From contig NZ_MBDL01000001.1 of NCBI RefSeq assembly GCF_001707755.1, forward strand, positions 619,471 to 683,470: 64,000 bases of DNA. The letters run 5' to 3'. The stretch comes from Acinetobacter celticus (lineage in GTDB: Bacteria > Pseudomonadota > Gammaproteobacteria > Pseudomonadales > Moraxellaceae). The notes beneath the pieces were generated by a model that worked only from the letters and a program-made list of their open reading frames with translations, had not been told where the DNA came from and searched no databases. This document shows positions 1 through 8,626 of the stretch, piece by piece. Numbering within the stretch: position 1 is the first letter of the stretch; every line of letters begins with the position of its first letter. Made by a program: the position numbers and the translations under genes.

Positions 1-1657
1 GATGCGTGGCATCATAATGGCTCAAATCTAATTTAATTAAATAATACGACGCCAGACTTTGCTGGACTTTGGCCGATTTTAAAATACGATGTTCAATCGG
101 CTGGCAGGCAATACACCAGTCGGCATACACATCAATGACTGCTTTTTGACCCACTGGAATTTGCTGTAAAAGTTGCTGAAACTCTGTGGCTGTTTGCGCA
201 TGATGCCAAACCGCTTGCGTTGCACTGGTCTCAAAAAAGAATCGCTGACTTTGCTGATATTGGCTATACACCACATAAGGTATAGCCAAACAGAGTACAA
301 AAATATACAGCCATTTTAATTGGGTACGTCCGCGTAAAACTTGCCAAAACACATAGGCTACAAAACTCAGTTCTAGCGCCAAAGATAGCCATTGCATCCA
401 GGCTTCACTCAGCAATGGTCGAACAAAATACAAGGCCAATCCCAACATAATAAAAGCAAATAACACTTTTATTTGATTCATCCACATACCCGCTTTGGGT
501 AAAATACTGGAACCCAATACACTGGCCAGCAATAAGGGTGTACCCATACCAAAACCAAGGGTAAACAGCAACAATGCACCTTGCCATTGGCTCTGCGTTT
601 GTGAAATGAATAACAAAGCACCTGCCAGTGGCGCAGTCATACATGGGCCAACCAGCAACGCTGAAATCATCCCCATAACCCCAGCACCGACCAGACTGCC
701 CCCTTTTTGCATGGACTGGGCATGGTCTAAATGTTGTACCAGACGTTGAGGCAACTTAATTTCAAAAAGTCCAAAAAGATTTAAAGCAAAAACCACAAAC
801 AGTAAGCTAAAGGCAATTAATGTCGAAGGTTGTTGTAACCAGCGCTGAAAATTCAGTCCTGCCGATGAGGCAATCAGACCCAATATTGCATACACCATTG
901 CCATGCTAAAAACAAAGGTCAGAGCAATCATCCATGCTTTTAAACCTTTACTTTCACGAACAATCAGCGAAGTTAAAATGGGTAACATGGGCAATGAACA
1001 CGGGGTAAATGCCAGTAATAAACCCAAACCAAAAAACAGCAATAATCCGTACAGTAATGAGCTTTCTGCTAGTTTTTCAGACCACATTTGATCTTGCGCA
1101 GTGACTGACGCTGTAGAACCATCAGCCGATAAAGACGATTGCCCTTGGCTTGGTTCTTCCGCATTTTTTTGTATAGATGTTGCACCTAAGGGTGCAGTTT
1201 GAGCTAAATCAAGCAGACGTTTCGTCCCATTGGCCTGATTTTGTACACTCACCAAACCATTGATATCGGTCTGAAAAGTCATACTTTGTGGTGGATAACA
1301 CACACGGTCTTGTGCACAGCCTTGCCAAGTCACTTGATACTGTTGTGATGCCTGAGTTGGAACATGCAAAGTTAATTGCTGATAATAAACCTGTACCTGA
1401 CCATAATTTTCATCATGCAATTTTTCAGCAGGAGGTAACTTGAAGGTCACAGGCTGATTGCCTTGATTAACTTCAATTTTGTGTTGATACAGATAATATT
1501 GAGGCGGAATTTTCCAGCTGAGTTCAGCTTCCTGATCACTGCTGGAAACCACCGTTAAAGGAAAAGCTTTCTCTGGAGAAAGCAATTCAGATTCTGCTTT
1601 TAGCGCAGTCCCAAGTGAAAGCACTGCAACCACTGCGCCATAAGCAAATATTTTCAT
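1..1657 (-). CDS. dsbD: Thiol:disulfide interchange protein DsbD (3' end outside the window)
   Basis: Inner-membrane reductase that passes electrons from cytoplasmic thioredoxin to periplasmic disulfide isomerases and cytochrome c maturation. About 552 codons are visible. A signal peptide (residues 1-21) leads into the N-terminal periplasmic domain with the redox pair in CAQDRVC (about residue 120). A linker is followed by eight or so membrane segments containing the two intramembrane cysteines (FTPCSLPMLP and VGPCMTAPLAG). The C-terminal thioredoxin-like domain carries CIAC at residues 515-518 (DVYADWCIACQP). The frame runs off the left edge about 34 residues after CIAC, so only the tail is missing. 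Family assignment is very secure. dsbB and dsbA also lie in this window but are not linked to it. Confidence 0.95.
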   Translation of the reverse strand, partial: MKIFAYGAVVAVLSLGTALKAESELLSPEKAFPLTVVSSSDQEAELSWKIPPQYYLYQHKIEVNQGNQPVTFKLPPAEKLHDENYGQVQVYYQQLTLHVPTQASQQYQVTWQGCAQDRVCYPPQSMTFQTDINGLVSVQNQANGTKRLLDLAQTAPLGATSIQKNAEEPSQGQSSLSADGSTASVTAQDQMWSEKLAESSLLYGLLLFFGLGLLLAFTPCSLPMLPILTSLIVRESKGLKAWMIALTFVFSMAMVYAILGLIASSAGLNFQRWLQQPSTLIAFSLLFVVFALNLFGLFEIKLPQRLVQHLDHAQSMQKGGSLVGAGVMGMISALLVGPCMTAPLAGALLFISQTQSQWQGALLLFTLGFGMGTPLLLASVLGSSILPKAGMWMNQIKVLFAFIMLGLALYFVRPLLSEAWMQWLSLALELSFVAYVFWQVLRGRTQLKWLYIFVLCLAIPYVVYSQYQQSQRFFFETSATQAVWHHAQTATEFQQLLQQIPVGQKAVIDVYADWCIACQPIEHRILKSAKVQQSLASYYLIKLDLSHYDATH

Positions 1658-1700
1658 ACCAATCAACTTATCCTAAGAAAATCAAATGTTAAACAACGCA

Positions 1701-2468
1701 TTAAAATAAGAAAGATGCACCTAGACCTGACTGATAGCCTTTATCTTTACCATTTAAATCTATACCGATGCTAGCATCTAACTGCATACGATCATTAACC
1801 GCATAAACTAAACCCGTACCCAAAGCATATTCATTATTTTCACTTTCAGCTTTGTGAAATACAAATTCTGAATAGCCTGAAAGCTTGCCTGCAATTTTAT
1901 ATTCCAGAGTTGGAATTGCAGAAACGGCCCAATCGCTGTTTTGCACTTCGTAGCGCATCGTGATTGATGTCGCCAGTAAGTCATTAAAATCATAAGCAAC
2001 TGCTGAACTCAGACTATAAATATCATCTTCGTTCGTAAAACCATCATTGCCTGTGGCTAAAATAGCTTCCGCTAAAATAGCCATCGATAGTTTCTCATCA
2101 TCAAGGTCTATGGCTTTTTTCAAACCAATGCTGACATCGCCTAAACCATCTTCTTCAACACTACGTCCGCCAACTTTAGTTTTTGTCCACGCTGGGCCTT
2201 GCCAGCCCAATTGTAATTCAAGATTTTTTGCCAAACCCGTACGCAATAACATGTCACCATTGAGCGTCAGTTGTTTGATCTTTTGACCATTTTCATGGCT
2301 TTCTTGATACGAGGCACTTGGTAAACCTTGTTCCCATGCCAATTGACCTACAGGAGTAATACCCGTACCAAAGCCTGCACCTGGACGGTCAAAGGAAAAA
2401 TCTGCAGCCAGCGTATATGAACTCAGCCCTGCTAAAGTTGCGAATCCTAAAATTTTGATCATAGTCAT
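1701..2468 (-). CDS. Outer-membrane beta-barrel protein, MetA-pathway/transporter-like family
   Basis: A 255-residue exported protein. The signal peptide (about residues 1-22, ending YTLAA) is followed by alternating amphipathic strands rich in Gly, Asn and aromatic residues, ending in a terminal Phe (GLGASFLF), as expected of an outer-membrane barrel. Segments such as FSFDRPGAGFGTGITPVGQL resemble the 'phenol MetA degradation' family of putative outer-membrane proteins; substrate unknown. I chose the start that has AAGGGG six bases upstream. An upstream in-frame ATG would overlap the ankyrin gene and lacks a ribosome site. It is probably co-transcribed with that ankyrin gene, which ends 13 bases upstream. 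Confidence 0.75.
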   Translation of the reverse strand: MTMIKILGFATLAGLSSYTLAADFSFDRPGAGFGTGITPVGQLAWEQGLPSASYQESHENGQKIKQLTLNGDMLLRTGLAKNLELQLGWQGPAWTKTKVGGRSVEEDGLGDVSIGLKKAIDLDDEKLSMAILAEAILATGNDGFTNEDDIYSLSSAVAYDFNDLLATSITMRYEVQNSDWAVSAIPTLEYKIAGKLSGYSEFVFHKAESENNEYALGTGLVYAVNDRMQLDASIGIDLNGKDKGYQSGLGASFLF

Positions 2469-2481
2469 GCAAAACCCCTTA

Positions 2482-3027
2482 TTATTCATCTAATTCTTTA
2501 CTCATTTTTGCGCCATGGCTACGGAGCAATTCTAAGGTTTGCTTTTCTTCATCTAGCGACTCTGACCAATCAACTTCATCAAAATCACAATCAAAGAACA
2601 AATCACTAATCGATGAAAGAATGGTCAAGCCTTCGCCATCTTTGGTATTCGGATTTACTTTTTCATCTAATAAGCGCTTTACTACTGGCACACATGCAGA
2701 ACTGGCGGCATCCCATAATGGGCCATATAATTCTTCTGCATCCCATAAATTTAAATTGACTTTGGCTTCAATTAAGGCTTCTAAAATCTCTAAATGAACT
2801 GCCAAACGCTCCTGCTTTTGCTCATTCGACAAAGGTGTACCTGCCTCATAGGCTTCGCAAATCTCTTCCCACCATTTAAACAACCCATCGGACCAAACAG
2901 AAACAGCAGGCCCTTTTTCAAAATCAACAAAGTTTGGATTTAAACCAGTTGCTAAAAGCTGTTTCACCTGAGCAAGATTCAGTTCTTCTAAGGCTTGCAC
3001 AAAAACTTGCTGCTGTGCTGTTAACAT
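2482..3027 (-). CDS. Ankyrin-repeat domain protein
   Basis: A 181-residue acidic, probably cytoplasmic protein. Degenerate ankyrin repeats are visible as helix-helix units with NPNFVD, NLNLWDAEELYGPLWDAASSACVPVV and NPNTKDGEGLTIL. The repeats suggest a protein-binding role, but no partner or function can be read from the sequence. A long insert (roughly residues 45-90) separates the first repeat from the others. The gene is followed 13 bases later by the outer-membrane protein gene on the same strand, so the two may form an operon. A second, shorter ankyrin gene lies near 61 kb but is not closely similar. Confidence 0.8.
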   Translation of the reverse strand: MLTAQQQVFVQALEELNLAQVKQLLATGLNPNFVDFEKGPAVSVWSDGLFKWWEEICEAYEAGTPLSNEQKQERLAVHLEILEALIEAKVNLNLWDAEELYGPLWDAASSACVPVVKRLLDEKVNPNTKDGEGLTILSSISDLFFDCDFDEVDWSESLDEEKQTLELLRSHGAKMSKELDE

Positions 3028-3120
3028 GGGAAATTCTCTTTAAATGATTAATCAGTATTATGCCGAATAAACGGACATTTGTTTTATCATAATGTAAAAC
3101 AACGTTAATTTTTTACGCAT

Positions 3121-3147
3121 AAAAAAAAGCCCATAATGGGCTTTTTT
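3121..3147 (-). terminator. Intrinsic terminator downstream of the HPF-type gene
   Basis: The stem GCCC/GGGC is flanked by a run of A on one side and T on the other, so it could work in both directions. It sits directly after the HPF-family stop codon. Confidence 0.75.
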
Positions 3148-3158
3148 TACACACATTT

Positions 3159-3539
3159 TTAAGCGTCATCATCATCAAGGTCAGCATCATTCACATCTGC
3201 ATCAGCAAATGCAGGTTGAACAGCACGAGGATTTTCTTTCTTCTCAAAAACATGCTCTAAACTACGTTTTAAGCGGTCAATCGCGCCATGAATTGCAAGA
3301 TCAACCTTTCCAGCTTTATGATTGACTACCACTGGCTTTAAGCCAGCTGGACGTGCTTCGATCATACATTTAATATCGTCGCTACCGCCTTTGTCCCCAT
3401 TTTCGTCACTTAAATGCACCGAAAAGTGAGTAATACGTTCACTGTGGCGCTGAAATTCCTCATTGAGTTCTGCACGAACGTATTCTATTAGGCGCTCATT
3501 ATTCTGAATGTTTTTATCTGTACGGATTTCTATGTTCAT
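3159..3539 (-). CDS. HPF/RaiA-family ribosome-associated factor
   Basis: A 126-residue protein of the ribosome hibernation family, which binds the 30S subunit and stabilises idle ribosomes. The N-terminal beta-alpha-beta start (MNIEIRTDKNIQNNERLIEYV), the strand HFSVHLSDENGDKGG..KCMIEARPAG and the helix DLAIHGAIDRLKRSLEHVF match the family fold. It lacks the long-form C-terminal domain. Instead, residues after about 110 form a very acidic tail ending DADLDDDDA, which is unusual for a factor that binds rRNA. It is not next to rpoN, the usual neighbour of hpf in other gammaproteobacteria, so an hpf or raiA symbol would be a guess. It stands alone with its own terminator. Confidence 0.85.
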   Translation of the reverse strand: MNIEIRTDKNIQNNERLIEYVRAELNEEFQRHSERITHFSVHLSDENGDKGGSDDIKCMIEARPAGLKPVVVNHKAGKVDLAIHGAIDRLKRSLEHVFEKKENPRAVQPAFADADVNDADLDDDDA

Positions 3540-4031
3540 AATATCATCCTCTAACCATCTGGATTATCTATCAAAAATTGTGCAAAACTTTCTTATGTTG
3601 GCACACTCACACTTGCTGTTTTATACAGCTAGAACATCTTCAATTTAGTTTGGAACGCTGTCCTCCACCTTGAACGATGAACACTTTATAGTCTGCAGAA
3701 CTGTGTCCTTATACTTCGAATATCGGGCCTAATAGAAAAATATGCAAGTGCTATTTTTTATATTTTTTGAAATGTCTTATAAAAACTAAGTCTTTTACTG
3801 TATTCGCCAAATTGATTTAATTACACCACGTGAATTTTCTTGTAAAAATACGACTATTTATAATAAATCTGTTTTTTAAGACAAAATTTACTTTTTGAGA
3901 TGTGCGCTCATTAAAAAAATGTAAGACATCTGCTACTACCCTCGAATTTTTTCTACCAGCAATCACTTTTGGCTTTATTTTTGCTAAAGAATCTGTATGC
4001 TTTCAGTCCTTCTCGGGGGAGATATTTTTTA
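3540..4031. other. Long AT-rich intergenic region between divergent HPF-type and Tsx-like genes
   Basis: About 490 bases with no convincing gene. It must hold the promoters of both divergent genes. I see no terminator or strong hairpin. A TTGGCAC...TTGC match near 3599-3616 has the wrong spacing for a sigma-54 promoter. Confidence 0.5.
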
Positions 4032-4778
4032 ATGAAACTTACACAATTAGTAACTGCATGTACATTGGCTACAACAGCAACCTTCACACAAGCTGCACCA
4101 ATCTGGCAAGATTTTAGTCTTACAGGCCTTTATGGTGAGAACTATGAAATTGTTCATGACCAGCAAAGCACTTTAACTGTTGAATATGCAGCGAAAGTAA
4201 AATATGCAGATGTATTCTTCTTTATGGACCGTATGCGCGGTGGCGATGATAACAAAGTAACTTACTTTGAGTTGGCACCACGTTTAAGCCTAAGTGAAGT
4301 ATCAGGTAAGAAGCTTTCTGTTGGCCCAATTAAAGATGTTTTAATTGCGACAACATGGGAAGGCAATCAAGATAATTTTGGCAATAATTTTGACAACTTC
4401 TTATACGGTATCGGTTTTGACCTTGCTATTCCTTATACACAATATGCCAGTGTCAATTTCTACCGCGCAAGCAATGAAAAGACTGCTGATGATTACCAAA
4501 TGACCATCACTTATGCTGTGCCATTTAAATTAGGCTCTGAAGACTTCTTGGTCGATGGTTTCCTTGACTGGTCAACTGCTGAAAAAGACAGCAATCCTGC
4601 TCAGTCTCATGCCAGCGAATTAAACTGGACAACCCAATATAAATGGAATGCAGGTAAACACATTTCTCCAGAAACCCGTTTATATTTGGGTATTGAGCAT
4701 TCAATCTGGAATAATAAATTCGGGGCTTCAGGCCAAGACGAAAACAACGTGAGTGCATTGGTTAAATACCACTTCTAA
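4032..4778 (+). CDS. Tsx-like nucleoside-specific outer-membrane channel
   Basis: A 248-residue outer-membrane protein with a signal peptide (residues 1-22, TFTQAA). It has the features of the Tsx/OmpK channel family: WQDFSLTGLYGENYE near the N-terminus, VEYAAKVKYADVFFFMDRMRG, the loop DNFGNNFDNFLYGIGFDL and a C-terminal beta strand ending in Phe (VSALVKYHF). Tsx channels admit nucleosides and deoxynucleosides. Substrate here is inferred only from the family. The start was chosen at the ATG preceded by GGGGGAG about eight bases upstream. A longer reading frame upstream has no ribosome site and would hide the signal peptide. A terminator follows. Confidence 0.85.
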   Translation: MKLTQLVTACTLATTATFTQAAPIWQDFSLTGLYGENYEIVHDQQSTLTVEYAAKVKYADVFFFMDRMRGGDDNKVTYFELAPRLSLSEVSGKKLSVGPIKDVLIATTWEGNQDNFGNNFDNFLYGIGFDLAIPYTQYASVNFYRASNEKTADDYQMTITYAVPFKLGSEDFLVDGFLDWSTAEKDSNPAQSHASELNWTTQYKWNAGKHISPETRLYLGIEHSIWNNKFGASGQDENNVSALVKYHF

Positions 4779-4795
4779 TGCCACATTAAATTAAA

Positions 4796-4828
4796 CGAAA
4801 AAAGCAGGACAACAGTCTTGCTTTTTTT
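4796..4828 (+). terminator. Intrinsic terminator after the Tsx-like gene
   Basis: Imperfect stem AAAAGCAGGAC / GTCTTGCTTTT around a short loop, followed by seven T. Confidence 0.75.
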
Positions 4829-4918
4829 ATGCCCTCAGCAAGCAGATTTTTCACAAACTATATGCCACATGGACAAAAATGTGTTGAATGGCATGATCTG
4901 CTCTTGATGCAATTACAA

Positions 4919-5410
4919 TTAGATTAATTTTTCAGGCTGAATTTTCTCTTGAAAAACACTCACTACTGCCCAATTATTCCGTATGGCTTCCCGATAAAAA
5001 TCTTGTAGCTGTAAATAAATCAGTTTCAATTCTGCCAACCGAAGTTCCTGCTCCAATGCCTCTGGTGCAGTATTGGCGACCGTAAACTGATAACGTTTTT
5101 TAATTTCATCAACGGTTAAATGTTGCAAATTTTTCTGAATTTCAGCAACGCGAACCACTGTGTTATATCTCACTAAACTTGGCTGATTTATTTTGTCCGA
5201 CAACGGATGCTCAGTCTGAATAATAAATTTCAGGCTATTTTCTGCCTGTTGATTCGCAGGGTTTAACACTTGATTGAGCGCCTCCCACACGTTTCCTAAA
5301 TAAAATGACTGTCGAATAAAAGAAGATTCCAGCACATATTGAATGGTCTCGGCTTCTATAATTAAAGTTTCTAAGTCATTTGGATGAATAAGTAATAAGC
5401 TGGCTTGCAT
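4919..5410 (-). CDS. DUF1877 (YfbM-like) family protein
   Basis: A 163-residue cytoplasmic protein of unknown function. The layout matches the DUF1877/YfbM family: an early helix (HPNDLETLIIEAETIQYVLE), a segment around a putative W-x-A-L-x-x-x-L (GNVWEALNQVLN), a middle motif VVRVAEIQKNLQHLTVDEIKKRY and a C-terminal helix with LQDFYREAIRNNWAVVSVF. I prefer the internal ATG because family members begin a few residues before the first strand. An in-frame ATG 33 bases upstream is also possible, and neither has a strong ribosome site. No functional partner is evident from its neighbours. Confidence 0.7.
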   Translation of the reverse strand: MQASLLLIHPNDLETLIIEAETIQYVLESSFIRQSFYLGNVWEALNQVLNPANQQAENSLKFIIQTEHPLSDKINQPSLVRYNTVVRVAEIQKNLQHLTVDEIKKRYQFTVANTAPEALEQELRLAELKLIYLQLQDFYREAIRNNWAVVSVFQEKIQPEKLI

Positions 5411-5613
5411 TTTGATCTTCTTGGTATGATTTACTCTCAACATAACCTGTTTAGAATGAAAGATATGCTGAAAAATTGTATACAGACGTTGTAAATTTTA
5501 AAAACCATCTTACTTCTTCATGTAAATAATTAAGCTATTCTTCTATAAGTCTTAAATTTCGTATTGGGATAATATCGTATGAATTTTAAATAAAACTTAG
5601 CCAAATTAAAATA

Positions 5614-5639
5614 AAAAACCTGCAAAAATGCAGGTTTTT
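5614..5639 (-). terminator. Intrinsic terminator of parE
   Basis: AAAAACCTGCA / TGCAGGTTTTT stem with T-runs on both strands, immediately downstream of the parE stop codon. Confidence 0.85.
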
Positions 5640-5659
5640 CTAAGCAAAAATTGGTTCAA

Positions 5660-7540
5660 TTAAGCCGTTAATTCAGCCAAGTTTCCTTTTTGCTCCAGCC
5701 ATATTTTTCGATCGCCGGCACGTTTTTTTGCCAACAATTTATCCAATAAACCTGTTGTTAATTGCATATCATCTAAATCTAATTGAACCAAACGACGCGT
5801 ATCCGGATCAAGTGTGGTTTCACGTAATTGACTTGCATTCATTTCACCTAAGCCTTTAAAGCGAGTGATTTGCGGGCTTTTGGTTTTGCATTTTTTGAGG
5901 ATGCCTTCAAGTTCATGATCATCCAAGGCGTAATGCACGTCTTTATTGTCATCAACCCGATACAACGGTGGCATTGCAACAAATAAATGCCCTGCCTCTA
6001 CCAATGTTGGGAAATGTTTGACAAACAATGCACATAATAAAGTTGCAATATGCAGTCCATCAGAATCGGCATCGGCCAAAATACAAACCTTGCCATAACG
6101 CAGTTCAGACAAATCATCACTGCCCGGATCGACACCTATGGCAATCGCAATATTATGTACTTCCTGAGAGGTCAGCACTTCATCTGAAGAGACTTCCCAT
6201 GTATTTAAAATTTTTCCGCGAATTGGCATAATCGCTTGGAAATTTTTATCTCGGGCTTGCTTTGCAGAACCACCGGCAGAGTCACCTTCCACAATAAACA
6301 ATTCAGACTCTTCAAGGGTATGGCCCACACAATCGGACAATTTACCCGGCAATGTTGGCCCTGCTACGATTTTTTTTCGTTCGACTTTTTTAGCGGCTTT
6401 AAGACGACGCCCTGCTTTAGAAATGGCCATTTCAGCCAATTGCATAGCAACCTCTGAATTTTGATTTAGCCATAAAGCAAAGGCATCTTTAGCAATATTA
6501 AGCACAATGCCCGAGGCTTCACGGCTAGATAAACGTTCTTTGGTTTGACCTGAAAATTGTGGTTCTTGAAACTTCAATGACAAAATGTAGTTCACGCCAT
6601 CCCAAACGTCTTCTGCAGAGAGTTTGAGGTTACGAGGGAGCAAATTACGTAATTCACAGAATTCACGTATTGCATCGGTCACCCCCGAACGCAGACCGTT
6701 CACATGCGTGCCACCTTGTGCGGTAGGAATCAAGTTGACATAACTTTCTTGAACCTGCTCGCCACCTTCGACATTCCAACAAATGGCAAATTCAGCACTG
6801 GCACGCTCAGCATCACCTGTTACAACAAAAGCAGGTGCAGGTAAAATTTCACGATCTTGTAATTCGTCCATTAAATAGTCGACTAGACCATTTTCGAACT
6901 GCCATTCAATCTTTTCGTTATTAATATCGTCAATGTAAATAATTTGTAAGCCAGCAGCCAAAACCGCTTTGGCTTTCAAATTGTGTTTTAAGGCTTTTAA
7001 AGCAAATTTAGGAGAGTCAAAATATTTTGCTTCAGGCCAAAAATGGACGACTGTCCCACTGGCACGTTTTGGTGCTTTACCTTCCAATACTTCTAGTGCG
7101 GCAACAGCTTCGCCTTTTTCAAAGGCCATTTTATACAGATTGCCTTGACGCTGTACTTCAACCTCAACACGGGTCGACAATGCATTGACCACGGAAATAC
7201 CCACGCCATGCAAGCCACCAGAAAACTGATAGTTATCTGTACTAAACTTACCGCCCGCATGGAGCTTGGTCATAATAATTTCTATACCGCTTTGACCATA
7301 CTCGGGGTGAATATCAACAGGCATACCTCGACCATTGTCCTCTACAGACAATGAACCATCTTTATAGACTTTGACGGTAATTTTATTTGCATGTCCTGCT
7401 AATGCTTCATCGACAGCATTATCAATCACTTCCTGCGCCAAATGATTGGGCCGAGAGGTGTCTGTATACATACCCGGACGGCGGCGAACCGGATCTAAAC
7501 CAGATAAAATTTCAAGTGATTGAGCCGTATATTGCGTCAC
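5660..7540 (-). CDS. parE: DNA topoisomerase IV subunit B
   Basis: ATPase subunit of topoisomerase IV, which decatenates daughter chromosomes together with ParC (not in this window). The GHKL ATP-binding motifs are intact: EVIDNAVDEA (37-46), DNGRGMP (68-74) and GGLHGVG (108-114). The TOPRIM motifs are EGDSAGG (418-424) and DADSDG (490-495). The 626-residue length and the lack of the extra C-terminal insert of GyrB fit ParE. The upstream neighbour on the same strand is a YqiA-like esterase, the same pairing as yqiA-parE in Escherichia coli. The upstream spacer of about 250 bases suggests that parE may also have its own promoter. Confidence 0.97.
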   Translation of the reverse strand: MTQYTAQSLEILSGLDPVRRRPGMYTDTSRPNHLAQEVIDNAVDEALAGHANKITVKVYKDGSLSVEDNGRGMPVDIHPEYGQSGIEIIMTKLHAGGKFSTDNYQFSGGLHGVGISVVNALSTRVEVEVQRQGNLYKMAFEKGEAVAALEVLEGKAPKRASGTVVHFWPEAKYFDSPKFALKALKHNLKAKAVLAAGLQIIYIDDINNEKIEWQFENGLVDYLMDELQDREILPAPAFVVTGDAERASAEFAICWNVEGGEQVQESYVNLIPTAQGGTHVNGLRSGVTDAIREFCELRNLLPRNLKLSAEDVWDGVNYILSLKFQEPQFSGQTKERLSSREASGIVLNIAKDAFALWLNQNSEVAMQLAEMAISKAGRRLKAAKKVERKKIVAGPTLPGKLSDCVGHTLEESELFIVEGDSAGGSAKQARDKNFQAIMPIRGKILNTWEVSSDEVLTSQEVHNIAIAIGVDPGSDDLSELRYGKVCILADADSDGLHIATLLCALFVKHFPTLVEAGHLFVAMPPLYRVDDNKDVHYALDDHELEGILKKCKTKSPQITRFKGLGEMNASQLRETTLDPDTRRLVQLDLDDMQLTTGLLDKLLAKKRAGDRKIWLEQKGNLAELTA

Positions 7541-7794
7541 GTTGCCAAATTCCCTGCATTATGGTTAAAAACTTTTACATCAAGCGCTACAGTATATGCT
7601 TTTTCGGTAAAAAGCATATCTATCCTGCTTTGCTCATCTTGGCTTTCGCCATGAAAAGCGTCAAATCATGTCGTAATGCTCAAAAACTGGCTATTCAATT
7701 TTTTTAATAACTGCAAATGGGCTGAAATACTTCATATCATCCGAGACCTAACAAATAAATTCACTTGCTCTAAGATCAAGTGGCTTCTTCAGCC

Positions 7795-8385
7795 TTACAT
7801 TTTTCTCAAATGATCGGATAAAAACTGTAATGCCATGGGAATTTTTTCGGCAAAATTATCCATACCATGCGTGCCCTGCATTTCATTGATAATCATGGCG
7901 CAGTTCTTCGGTTGGCTAAAAAAACGCTGTGCATCTTTTACATCTAGAACCTCATCGCCCTGCTGAAGCAAGACCAAGATTTGATGGGCATTAGGCACGT
8001 CTGAAACAGCCAAGTGTGCCAAATCTTCCAACTGAGATTCATCTAATGACCAGTGTTCAGTCACTGCATAAGGCAATTGTGCCGTAGCAAATAGCTGTCT
8101 AAACAAGTGCCAAGGTTGCATGGCAGGATTAATCAACACCGCAGGAAGCGCATGCTGAACCACCAGTTGCATGGCATAAAATCCCCCCAAACTGCTACCG
8201 ACCAATACAGGATGTTCCAACTGCTGAATCAATGTAGACATCGCTTGCAGTGCCTGCAACGGAGGCACGTTTAAATCGGGTAAATGTACCTGAAAATTCG
8301 TTTTTTGCTCACAATATTGTTGAAGCAGTTGTCCTTTGGCAGAGAGGCTATTACTTTGAAAACCATGCAAATAAATAATATTCAT
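7795..8385 (-). CDS. yqiA: YqiA/YcfP-type alpha/beta-hydrolase (esterase)
   Basis: A 196-residue alpha/beta-hydrolase of the YqiA type. MNIIYLHGFQSNSLSAKGQ contains the oxyanion-hole HGF. The nucleophile elbow GSSLGGFYA carries the catalytic Ser, and HGMDNFAEK near the end supplies the likely catalytic His. E. coli YqiA hydrolyses short acyl esters; the physiological substrate is unknown. I place the start at the ATG next to GGTGAA. An ATG four codons upstream has a poorer ribosome site. Gene order yqiA-parE is conserved with enterobacteria, which supports the assignment. Confidence 0.85.
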   Translation of the reverse strand: MNIIYLHGFQSNSLSAKGQLLQQYCEQKTNFQVHLPDLNVPPLQALQAMSTLIQQLEHPVLVGSSLGGFYAMQLVVQHALPAVLINPAMQPWHLFRQLFATAQLPYAVTEHWSLDESQLEDLAHLAVSDVPNAHQILVLLQQGDEVLDVKDAQRFFSQPKNCAMIINEMQGTHGMDNFAEKIPMALQFLSDHLRKM

Positions 8386-8626
8386 TTCACCATCCAAATG
8401 GGAATTTAAATTTTTTGCAACAACAAGCGGGTATGGTAATTTTAATGAAACTTTATTGAAATTTGGTTAATCTCACATTGTTAGACAAAAAAAGCTTAAA
8501 AAATCTGTAATTCTATGTATTTTAAAAATTATTCGAGACGAATAATAGAATGTTAATAAAAAAACCCATGTCATACAGCATTCAAAACGAACTGAATATG
8601 TATGGGAAAGAATAAGGTAGGAAACA

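Noticed and set aside
3599..3616. Sigma-54 promoter TTGGCAC...TTGC
   Set aside because: The gap between GG and GC is 13 bases instead of 10.
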